Source: an uncultured Chlamydiae bacterium (lineage in GTDB: Bacteria > Chlamydiota > Chlamydiia > Chlamydiales > CALBHK01). Taken from it: a DNA stretch of 5,548 bases. The notes under the pieces are model-generated. The model did no database searches. It was not told the origin of the DNA and worked only from the letters and a program-made list of their open reading frames with translations. The stretch's first letter is position 1. Every line of letters begins with the position of its first letter. The DNA lies in NCBI GenBank assembly GCA_937894565.1, contig CALBHK010000067.1, forward strand, positions 1-5,548, in the 5' to 3' direction. A program made the translations under genes and the position numbers. Positions 1-4,969 of this stretch are shown here, one piece after another.

Positions 1-577
1 CTTTTTCGGCTGGGTTGATTAAACCGTCTGTGTTCGCTGTGGTTAAGGCATCTTTGGCATCTTGATACGCTTGTTCTGCCGCAACCACTGCTGCTGTCGC
101 TGCTTTATATGCTGCTGACGGTCCTTGGTCGCCCCCACCATTTCCACCATCACTACCGCCGCCACTTAAGCCTGCTGCCAAACCTCCCACATTAACTGCC
201 CCTGCAGCCCACGCCCAAAGAGGCACGCCCTCTGAATATAATAATGGCTCAATTGTCGTTAATGGCTCATACACCACTTCAGCAAGAAATGCGCCTGTTT
301 CATCCGTTAACTTCACCCAAAGCAACTGATTGCCATCTTCTAATACCAGACTGTTATCGGTTGCTGTCGTGGTGCTATAGAAATTTTGAATCACAATAAC
401 TTCACCGCTTTTTAAACGAATGACAACATCCGCTCCATTGCGCTGAATCTCTGAAATATCTGCTTTTGCAACCCCTAATGTCACCACCGAGGCTTCGGTG
501 AGTGCAACACTATTCTTATCTGTCGTCTGAGATAAAACCTCGTGTCCTTCTTTTGCAACAATTTTAATACTTGGCAT
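1..577 (-). CDS. N-terminus of a Bap-type biofilm adhesin (BapA prefix-like domain), partial
   Basis: The gene reads leftward from ATG at 577 and stays open for 192 codons to the window edge, so only the N-terminus is present. It starts MPSIKIVAKEG. Residues 1 to about 125 have the look of the BapA/Bap/LapF prefix-like domain: short beta-strand segments such as DVVIRLKSGEVIVIQNF (50-66), NQLLWVKLTDETGAFLAEVV (83-102) and a WAWAAGA stretch (121-127). A glycine-rich linker follows (130-152), then an Ala-rich, probably helical segment (154-182) that begins the repeat region with a NTDGLINPAEK-like end. There is no Sec signal peptide. This fits the family, which is exported by type I secretion through a C-terminal signal and promotes biofilm formation at the cell surface. 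An AGGGTG ribosome binding site lies 5 nt before the ATG. Whether the rest of the gene is intact cannot be seen. Confidence 0.85.
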   Translation of the reverse strand, partial: MPSIKIVAKEGHEVLSQTTDKNSVALTEASVVTLGVAKADISEIQRNGADVVIRLKSGEVIVIQNFYSTTTATDNSLVLEDGNQLLWVKLTDETGAFLAEVVYEPLTTIEPLLYSEGVPLWAWAAGAVNVGGLAAGLSGGGSDGGNGGGDQGPSAAYKAATAAVVAAEQAYQDAKDALTTANTDGLINPAEK

Positions 578-639
578 GCTTACACCCTGATTGTTAGATT
601 TTAATAGCTAAAAAGTATACAAAAATACATAGACACCAT

Positions 640-668
640 ACAATAAATTAGAAAAAAATATGTGTCAA
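640..668 (-). promoter_or_regulatory. Probable sigma70 promoter of the adhesin gene
   Basis: On the minus strand a perfect -35 box TTGACA (663-668) is followed after 17 nt by TATTGT (640-645), a 4/6 match to the -10 box. This leaves a leader of roughly 55-60 nt before the adhesin ATG at 577. A second possible -10, TATACT (614-619), lies further downstream but has only a weak -35. The assignment is by sequence match only. Confidence 0.6.
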
Positions 669-696
669 CTTGCATAATTTTAATTAAACTTTAAAT

Positions 697-720
697 GCTA
701 TACATATTTCTATGTATAGC
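697..720. promoter_or_regulatory. Perfect inverted repeat upstream of the adhesin promoter, possible operator
   Basis: GCTATACATA (697-706) and TATGTATAGC (711-720) are perfect inverted repeats around a 4-nt centre TTTC. The repeat ends 28 bp upstream of the -35 box of the adhesin promoter, a usual place for an activator or other dimeric regulator to bind. No T-tract follows on either strand, so it does not look like a terminator. No regulator can be named. Confidence 0.4.
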
Positions 721-846
721 TACCTCTTATTTCTGTTCGTATAAGCCCCAAATTTAAAATTAGATCTATTCTATTCAAATTTAAGTTACAACCTGGGTGT
801 GGGGTCGGCGTAATTCTGTAAATTTATCTTTCAATGACTTCGTATT

Positions 847-1065
847 TTACCTAGATGGAATCACTGCATGGGCTTGCTGATCCGCATCTGCAATGACCTT
901 ACAGTATTGTTTTATGTCATAATCCTCATCTGTATAGTTGGATTGACTATGTAACCCACATTCTTTCAACGTGCCTTCCGTATATTTCGCCATATAGTAC
1001 ACAGAAATGAATTGTTTTTTCCGATGTAGACGTTTGAAACACAAATCATTCATGTAATTCCAGAC
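847..1065 (-). pseudogene. C-terminal fragment of an unrecognised cysteine-containing protein, truncated by the IS
   Basis: This minus-strand reading frame gives 72 residues outside the IS, starting VWNYMNDLCF and ending HAVIPSR before TAA at 847-849. The apparent ATG at 1095 lies inside the IS terminal repeat, so the first ten codons of that ORF are IS sequence and the true N-terminus is missing. The fragment has three cysteines (in NDLCF, KECGL and KQYCK), which could mean a small exported or disulfide-bonded protein. I do not recognise the family. It lies on the same strand as the adhesin, about 270 bp upstream, but nothing links the two. Its promoter and start are gone, so it is probably not expressed unless from an IS promoter. 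Confidence 0.5.
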
Positions 1066-1090
1066 TGAACCGTACCGGGTTTGTCGGAGA
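1066..1090 (+). repeat. Left terminal inverted repeat of the IS (IRL)
   Basis: These 25 bp begin TGAACCGTACCGGG and end GTCGGAGA. They are an exact reverse complement of 4184-4208. This is the transposase binding and cleavage end upstream of orfA, 25 bp before the orfA start. Confidence 0.95.
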
Positions 1091-1115
1091 GTCAATATTC
1101 TGAGAGACTATCCCG

Positions 1116-1433
1116 ATGACAAAATTAAAATATACCCCTGAAATCAGAGAAAGAGCGGTTCAATTATTGATTGAATCTGAAAAAGATTATCCTTCTACTT
1201 GGGCTGCAATCACAGCAATTGCGCCTAAGATTGGTTGTACTCCTGAAACACTTCGTGCCTGGCATCAAAAGCATTTAGATCAGCAAAATCCTATTAAAGT
1301 ACAACAGATATCTGATCAAGAAAAAATGAGGCAAATGGAACGTGAAATTAAAGAATTAAAGCGTGCCAATGAAATTCTACGTAAAGCAGCCGCTTTTTTC
1401 GCCCAGGCGGAGCTCGACCGCCCACACAAATAA
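1116..1433 (+). CDS. IS3-family transposase OrfA (DNA-binding subunit)
   Basis: A 105-residue protein of normal IS3 OrfA length. Residues 6-50 (YTPEIRERAVQLL ... CTPETLRAWHQKH) form the helix-turn-helix that binds the IS ends. Residues 68-92 (QEKMRQMEREIKELKRANEI...) are a heptad-rich coiled coil (leucine zipper) used for OrfA/OrfAB multimerisation. The ATG at 1116 follows the left terminal repeat closely, with only a weak purine-rich GAGAG upstream. The stop TAA (1431-1433) overlaps the orfB ATG by one base. In this family OrfA alone acts as a regulator and the active enzyme is the OrfAB frameshift fusion. Confidence 0.93.
   Translation: MTKLKYTPEIRERAVQLLIESEKDYPSTWAAITAIAPKIGCTPETLRAWHQKHLDQQNPIKVQQISDQEKMRQMEREIKELKRANEILRKAAAFFAQAELDRPHK
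1394..1422 (+). promoter_or_regulatory. Programmed -1 ribosomal frameshift site joining OrfA and OrfB
   Basis: In the orfA frame the heptamer T TTT TTC (1394-1400) has the canonical X XXY YYZ layout. Five bases later comes a GC-only hairpin: GGCGG (1406-1410) and CCGCC (1418-1422) with the 7-nt loop AGCTCGA. OrfB lies in the -1 frame, and that frame is open from the heptamer to the orfB ATG. Slippage here would give OrfAB as OrfA residues 1-95, then an 11-residue linker RPGGARPPTQI, then OrfB, about 406 aa after intron splicing. Frameshifting is established in IS3 elements; its efficiency here is unknown. Confidence 0.8.
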
Positions 1434-1847
1434 TGGTGGATTTTATCCATAACAATAAAGATCGATATGGTGTTGAAGCGATTTGTAGAATTTTACCGAT
1501 TGCAGCTTCAACCTATTACCGGACTTTAGATCTCGCTGACAATCCAGAACATCGAGCGAAACGAGATCTACATGATGAGCATCATGCTGAACAAATTAAA
1601 CGAATTTGGAAGGAAAGTTCAGGTCGATATGGTGTACGTAAAGTCTGGCAAAAACTGAAACGTGAAGGCTATATTATTGCGCGCTGTACTGTTGCTCGAT
1701 TAATGCAAAAGCTAGGTATACAAGGTGTTTGGCGTGGTAAGAACAAACAAACCACCCGTAGCCGAGATGACCAAAAACGGGCAGATGATTTAGTGAAACG
1801 TAATTTTAGAGCTGATCAGCCTAATCACTTGTGGGTTGCTGACTTTA
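1433..1847 (+). CDS. IS3-family transposase OrfB, exon 1 (interrupted by the group II intron)
   Basis: The first 138 codons of OrfB plus one base of codon 139. Residues 1-100 are the HTH_21-like N-terminal part, with the family motif GRYGVRKVWQKLKREG (64-79). Residues 132-138 are HLWVADF, where D137 is the first catalytic Asp of the RNase H-like DDE domain. Unspliced, translation would run into the intron, adding SVPQQAA and stopping at 1868-1870 (145 aa, no second Asp or Glu). The exon end at 1847 is chosen because the next bases are GTGTG, a group II 5' end, and because joining to 3682 recreates ACC (Thr139) and the family reading ADFTYIQT. The ATG overlaps the orfA stop (TAATG). Confidence 0.88.
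1835..1847 (+). other. Intron target in exon 1: IBS2 (1835-1840) and IBS1 (1841-1847)
   Basis: GTTGCT (1835-1840) is the exact reverse complement of AGCAAC in intron domain I (2255-2260). GACTTTA (1841-1847) pairs over all 7 positions, with two G-U wobbles, with TGAAGTT (2273-2279). Two adjacent intron-binding sites ending exactly at the predicted 5' splice site are the normal arrangement for group II introns. The pairing is read by eye and not folded. Confidence 0.6.
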
Positions 1848-2254
1848 GTGTGCCGCAGCAAGCGGCGTAAGAGATGAGGGTATGGCCCCTCGCTATCGGC
1901 TTGCAGGAGCAGGTAGCAAACCACCATAAGCGGCTTGGATCAAAAGTCCCGGTCGTGAGCGTTATGGAAAAGGCATCGTAGAGATGTCAGGTAAGAATTA
2001 GGAAGGCGAACAACAGTGAACTGCCGTTCAAGTGTCGAAAGTACTCAAATGACATCAAAACCGGGGATGGAAGTTACCCCGCGATTAGTTTGGCCGTTAC
2101 CTGCTTACGGGCCATTCGGTGTCCGGCGTAGAGGCAGCGCGATCCTAATTCAGGCTCTTACGTTGAACTGCGGGAACCTTCGGTGGCGATGTCAAGCGAA
2201 AGGCACAAGCTCAAAAGGCAAGGCTGATAATAGCAATGCGTCACCAAGGGGCGG

Positions 2255-2279
2255 AGCAACTCGTAGTAGTGTTGAAGTT
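2255..2279 (+). other. Candidate exon-binding sites EBS2 (2255-2260) and EBS1 (2273-2279)
   Basis: AGCAAC and TGAAGTT, 12 nt apart in the 3' part of domain I, pair in the correct order with IBS2 and IBS1 in exon 1. The surrounding GGAGCAACTCGTAGTAGTGTTGAAG region has the look of the conserved EBS loop of bacterial group II introns. No complete domain I fold was made. Confidence 0.5.
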
Positions 2280-2345
2280 ACTGTAATGGTAATGGAGCGA
2301 AGGGGTTGCATTATCCAGGTCTACGGATTTGTCAACTGTGCAAGC

Positions 2346-3604
2346 AGGAGGAGCAAAACTTTATGACCAAACCATTTAACATTCCTAAAGCGTTAATCTG
2401 GGAGGCATTTAAAAAAGTCAAAGAGAATGGTGGCGCTCCAGGCGTTGATCATGAATCTATTGAGCAATTCGAAAAGCATTTAAAGAACAACCTATACAAA
2501 CTATGGAATCGACTTTGTTCTGGCAGTTATTTTCCACCGCAAGTTAAGGCTGTTCCGATTCCAAAGAAGTCAGGTGGCGTGCGTATACTAGGTATTCCAA
2601 CAGTTGCAGATCGAGTCGCGCAAACAGCAGTTAAGCTCTTATTAGAGCCGAAAATTGATCCATTATTTCATCCAAACTCATATGGATATCGTCCGGGGCG
2701 TTCTGCCCATGATGCAATTGCGATAGTGAGGAGACGAAGTTGGGATTATGACTGGGTTGTGGAATTTGATATCAAAGGTCTCTTTGATAACATCGACCAT
2801 GATTTACTCATGCGTGCACTCAAGAAACACTGTGAAATTCCATGGATTCTTTTATATGTGCAACGTTGGTTAAAAGCACCAATGCAACACATAAATGGCC
2901 ATCTTTTAGAAAGGAATCGCGGCACACCACAAGGTGGTGTTGTGAGTCCTTTATTGGCGAATTTATTTATGCATTATGCTTTTGATATGTGGATTACGAA
3001 ACATCTTCAAAGTGTACGGTTCTGCCGTTATGCAGATGATGGCGTAATTCATTGTCGGAGTTTATCTCAAGCCAAACTTGTTTTACAAAAGATCGATGCA
3101 CGATTTCGTGAATGTGGTCTCGAATTGCATCCAGACAAGACAAAGATTGTTTATTGCCAAGATATTAATCGTCGTAAAGCATATCCCGATGTTCAATTTA
3201 CTTTTCTCGGGTACACGTTTAGGCCCCGTAAGGCTGTGGACAAGTATAAAAGAGTTTATGTAAATTTCTCTCCTGCAGTCAGTCGTGATGCACTTAAAGC
3301 AATGCGACAGACTATTCGGAAATGGCATCTACATCTGATGTGTAATCGCGAATTAAGTGATTTATCTGCAATATTCAATCCAATTCTTCAAGGTTGGCAG
3401 CAATACTATGGTCGATTCCATGGTTCAGCAATGTCAGCGATCTGGCAACATATGAATGCTTATCTTATACGCTGGATGAGGCGTAAGTATAAAAACTTGG
3501 CCCGTCATAAAAGACGGGCTAGATATGCCTTAGGGCGACTTGCGCGTGATTTTCCAAATGCCTTTGTGCACTGGAAAATGGGATGTTTACCATCGGTTGG
3601 ATAA
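2346..3604 (+). CDS. ltrA: Group II intron reverse transcriptase/maturase (CDS 2363-3604 with RBS 2346-2351)
   Basis: A 413-residue protein starting MTKPFNIPKALIWEAF at ATG 2363, preceded by a strong AGGAGG site (2346-2351) with 11 nt spacing. An in-frame upstream ATG (2306) has no such site and would add 19 residues of intron RNA sequence, so it was not used. The reverse transcriptase blocks are in order: GGAPGVD (RT0/1 region), RILGIPTVADRVAQ (RT2), SYGYRPGRSAHDA (RT2a/3), VVEFDIKGLFDNIDH (RT3, catalytic Asp), RGTPQGGVVSPLLANLFMHY (RT4), FCRYADD (RT5, Y223-D226), LHPDKTKIV (RT6) and FTFLGYTF (RT7). The maturase X/GIIM thumb region follows, with FNPILQGWQQYYGRFHGSA near residue 350. There is no C-terminal HNH endonuclease domain, as in En-minus intron classes that prime from nicks or replication forks. 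The protein binds the intron RNA, assists splicing and copies it into DNA. No break is visible. Confidence 0.94.
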
Positions 3605-3607
3605 TGG

Positions 3608-3641
3608 GAGCCGGATGAGCTGAGAGGTTCATGTCCGGTTC
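3608..3641 (+). ncRNA. Group II intron domain V (catalytic hairpin)
   Basis: A 34-nt hairpin of canonical size. The lower stem is GAGCCGGA (3608-3615) with TCCGGTTC (3634-3641), including one G-U pair. The upper stem is TGAGC (3616-3620) with GTTCA (3627-3631), a 2-nt bulge TG lies at 3632-3633, and the loop is TGAGAG. The catalytic triad AGC is at 3609-3611. It begins four bases after the reverse transcriptase stop. Confidence 0.92.
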
Positions 3642-3644
3642 TGC

Positions 3645-3678
3645 GAGGGGCTAAGGGTGAAATTCCCTTGGTCTACTC
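3645..3678 (+). ncRNA. Group II intron domain VI with branch-point adenosine A3675
   Basis: AAGGG (3653-3657) and CCCTT (3665-3669) form the inner stem with a TGAAATT loop. Outer pairs extend to GAGGGG on the 5' side and GGTCT(A)CTC on the 3' side, leaving A3675 unpaired. This bulged A lies 7 nt from the predicted 3' end (counting 3675-3681), the usual distance for the lariat branch point. The fold was made by eye. Confidence 0.7.
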
Positions 3679-3681
3679 ACC

Positions 3682-4169
3682 CCTATATTCAAACTCATTC
3701 AGGCTGGGTCTATACCGCCTTTATTATTGATGTGTTCTCACGAGCAATTGTTGGATGGAAAGTATCTACACGGATGAATACAGATATGGTGCTCGATGCA
3801 CTTGAGCAAGCATTGCACGATCGAGGCATGCCAAAGAATGTGATTCATCATTCCGATAGAGGTGTTCAATATCTTTCCATTCGCTATACCAATCGTTTAG
3901 AAGCAGCAAATTTACGAGCATCAGTCGGTACGACTGGTGATTCATACGATAATGCTTTGGCTGAAACGGTGAATGGCTTATACAAAACAGAGGTGATTGA
4001 ATATTTAAAAGCAGATTGGCAAGGTTTAGCAGATGTACAACTTGCGACACTAAACTGGGTAGATTGGTTCAATAAAAAGCGTGTACACAGTGCACTGGGT
4101 TATGTATCGCCTTTTGAGTTTGAAGCAATGTACTATGATAAGATTAACCCGTTAGGTCAGGTGGCTTAA
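3682..4169 (+). CDS. IS3-family transposase OrfB, exon 2 (catalytic core, C-terminal part)
   Basis: In the spliced protein this exon gives residues 139 (last two bases) to 300. It carries the second catalytic Asp (D197 in VIHHSDRGVQY) and the catalytic Glu (E233 in YDNALAETVNG), a D-to-E spacing of 35 residues as expected for DD(35)E. The C-terminal WVDWFNKKRVHSALGYVSPFEFE signature of IS3 transposases is present, and the stop TAA is at 4167-4169. An upstream ATG in the same frame at 3657 lies inside intron domain VI and is not a credible start. With exon 1 the OrfB product is 300 aa, full length for the family, with no internal stop or frameshift. The transposase therefore looks functional if the intron splices. 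Confidence 0.88.
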
Positions 4170-4183
4170 CTTAAATAAAAAAG

Positions 4184-4208
4184 TCTCCGACAAACCCGGT
4201 ACGGTTCA
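4184..4208 (-). repeat. Right terminal inverted repeat of the IS (IRR)
   Basis: These 25 bp begin TCTCCGAC and end GGTACGGTTCA, an exact reverse complement of the left end. The repeat lies 14 bp after the orfB stop. The truncated alkB reading frame starts at the next base. Confidence 0.95.
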
Positions 4209-4601
4209 AGCTACAAATATTCAGGGATCTTACTTCACCCTCATCCTTGGAATGCGGCATTGCTTTGGATGAGAGAGCAACTTTCTACAATCAACGATAC
4301 TCCTTTTAATAGTGTTTTACTGAATTGGTATCGAAGTGGACAAGATCATATTTCATGGCATACAGATGCTGAACCTGAGTTAGGTAAAAACCCCACTATC
4401 GCCTCATTAAACTTCGGAGAAGCTCGTCGCTTTTTACTCAGACGTAATGATGACCATGCTGATAAAATTGAAATTAATTTAGGTCATGGTGACCTTTTAA
4501 TTATGCAGGGTGAAATACAACATTTTTGGCAACATAGCGTACCTAAGCAGACAAAAATTAAACATGGAAGATTAAATATGACTTTTCGTGAAATAATCTA
4601 A
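4209..4601 (+). pseudogene. alkB: AlkB-type 2-oxoglutarate/Fe(II) dioxygenase, 5'-truncated by the IS
   Basis: The reading frame is open from the first base after the IS and gives 130 residues, beginning SYKYSGILLHPHPWN and ending LNMTFREII before TAA (4599-4601). It keeps the catalytic half of an AlkB demethylase, which repairs alkylated DNA bases. The Fe(II) ligands are H51 and D53 in SWHTDAEPELG and H109 in QHFWQHS. The 2-oxoglutarate-binding arginines are R121 and R127 in GRLNMTFR. FNSVLLNWYR (33-42) is a further family signature. Family members are usually about 200 aa, so roughly the first 70-90 residues, including part of the nucleotide-recognition region, are missing and are not found left of the IS. 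Internal starts exist (TTG 4260, ATG 4269) but lack a clear ribosome binding site. It is probably non-functional. Confidence 0.85.
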
Positions 4602-4732
4602 CGAATTTTCAATTCTCTCAAAGTAATGTACAGGGTAAGCAACCAATCACTCAGGCTTTCCCTTTATGATTATCACAAATACTCAAAGCGAGTTTTTCCT
4701 ACCTGACCTAGGTCATAATTGCTTCCTTTGCC
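4602..4732. other. Short intergenic stretch with imperfect hairpin and a 12-bp palindrome
   Basis: AGGGTAAGC and GCTTTCCCT (about 4632-4663) form an imperfect 9-bp stem with one mismatch downstream of the alkB stop, followed only by TTATG, so it is at best a weak terminator. TGACCTAGGTCA (4704-4715) is a perfect 12-bp palindrome about 30 bp ahead of the VF530-like pseudogene. No promoter could be called with confidence. Confidence 0.3.
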
Positions 4733-4969
4733 AAATACGATTGATCCAATGAGCCACTCCACAGCAAAATAGCTGGCATTTTGGATGAATTATTGGATTA
4801 CGATGATGGCTTTTAAGGCTTAAGTCACAAAATTGAAATTACATGTTTTTGCATAGACACAAGTGTTAAATCGTCATTACGATTCTTGCGTACCACACCA
4901 TGGGCACGTGAAAAAGTAGAAAGCTTATATTTGTACGTCTTACGCCAAAAGGCAAAACAGAAACCGTAG
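4733..4969 (+). pseudogene. Degenerate VF530/DUF2132-family DNA-binding protein gene
   Basis: One plus-strand frame reads SNEPLHSKIAGILDELLDYD, then GF, a TAA stop (4814-4816), then GLSHKIEITCFCIDTSVKSS and LRFLRTTPWAREKVESLYLY, to TAG at 4967-4969. The PLH start motif, the ILDEL-L-DYD helix, the KIEI-CF segment, SVKSSLRFLR and TPWAREKVE-LYL are the recognisable order of small VF530-type proteins of about 70-90 residues. Two in-frame stops (TGA 4742-4744 near the start, TAA 4814-4816) and no good ATG make it a pseudogene. The internal TAA could come from a single GAA-to-TAA change, since a Glu or Asp would fit there. The family assignment is from memory of the motif order. The long intact second half suggests recent decay. 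Confidence 0.65.

Larger units (their letters stand above)
578..846. other. AT-rich intergenic region upstream of the adhesin
   Basis: No ORF with coding character was found here. The region contains the adhesin promoter and the inverted repeat listed separately, and an AT-rich stretch (about 598-690) including the palindrome TTTAATTAAA (679-688). The part at 790-846 is less AT-rich (GGGTGTGGGGTCGGCG) and I see no assignable function in it. Confidence 0.5.
1848..3681 (+). ncRNA. Group II intron, full length, with internal reverse transcriptase gene
   Basis: The 5' end is GTGTG (1848-1852), matching the GUGYG group II consensus. A GC hairpin (GCCGC/GCGGC, 1852-1866) follows. Domain I carries candidate EBS2 and EBS1. 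The reverse transcriptase sits in domain IV (2363-3604). A canonical 34-nt domain V (3608-3641) and a domain VI with a bulged A (about 3645-3678) close the intron. The ends are set by exon reading: removing 1848-3681 restores ADFTYIQT. The 3' terminus would then be CACC rather than the usual AY end, so the 3' boundary may be off by one or two bases. The RNA should self-splice with maturase help and move by target-primed reverse transcription. I cannot fix the structural class; the lack of an endonuclease domain in the protein argues for one of the En-minus bacterial classes. Confidence 0.9.
1066..4208 (+). mobile_element. IS3-family (IS51-like) insertion sequence carrying a group II intron
   Basis: The element is bounded by perfect 25-bp terminal inverted repeats that start TGAACCGTACC and end GGTACGGTTCA, with the TG...CA tips usual in the IS3 family. 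It encodes orfA, a -1 frameshift site and orfB with a DD(35)E core. Without the roughly 1834-bp intron the element would be about 1309 bp, a normal IS3-family length. The intron inserted in the sense direction inside orfB. No 3-5 bp direct repeat flanks the IS: the left neighbour is CAGAC and the right is AGCTA. Both flanking genes are truncated exactly at the IS ends, which points to a rearrangement after insertion. The IS51 subgroup is inferred from the termini and OrfA type; the exact IS name is not assigned. Confidence 0.92.

Noticed and set aside
837..860. Possible dif-like XerC/XerD site starting ACTTCGTATTT
   Set aside because: Only the first half resembles a XerC arm; no XerD-type arm follows at the proper spacing.
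1066..1095. ATG at 1095 (minus) as the true start of the left unknown protein
   Set aside because: It is within the IS terminal repeat, so the first ten codons are IS sequence fused by chance to a truncated gene.
2306..2362. Upstream in-frame ATG (2306) as the reverse transcriptase start
   Set aside because: ATG 2363 has AGGAGG at 11 nt and matches the usual N-terminus MTKPF. The extension is intron RNA without protein similarity.
2016..2366. 116-codon plus-strand ORF upstream of the reverse transcriptase
   Set aside because: It lies in the structured domain I-III RNA of the group II intron, overlaps the EBS region and the reverse transcriptase RBS, and its protein has no recognisable motif.
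3078..3328. Overlapping plus and minus ORFs inside the reverse transcriptase gene
   Set aside because: They are alternative-frame shadows of a clearly coding gene and show no protein character of their own.
3657..3681. ATG at 3657 as start of an independent transposase ORF
   Set aside because: These bases are intron domain VI and the 3' splice site. Homology to IS3 transposase begins only at 3682-3684, and exon 1 supplies the rest.
3766..4072. Two minus-strand ORFs opposite transposase exon 2
   Set aside because: They are antisense shadows of the DDE domain coding sequence.
4632..4663. Rho-independent terminator for alkB
   Set aside because: The stem has a mismatch, the loop is long and no T-run follows, so it is mentioned only as a weak hairpin.
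4666..4752. 28-codon ORF MIITNTQSEFF... after alkB
   Set aside because: It has no ribosome binding site, is short, and its end overlaps the VF530-like frame, which has much better family resemblance.
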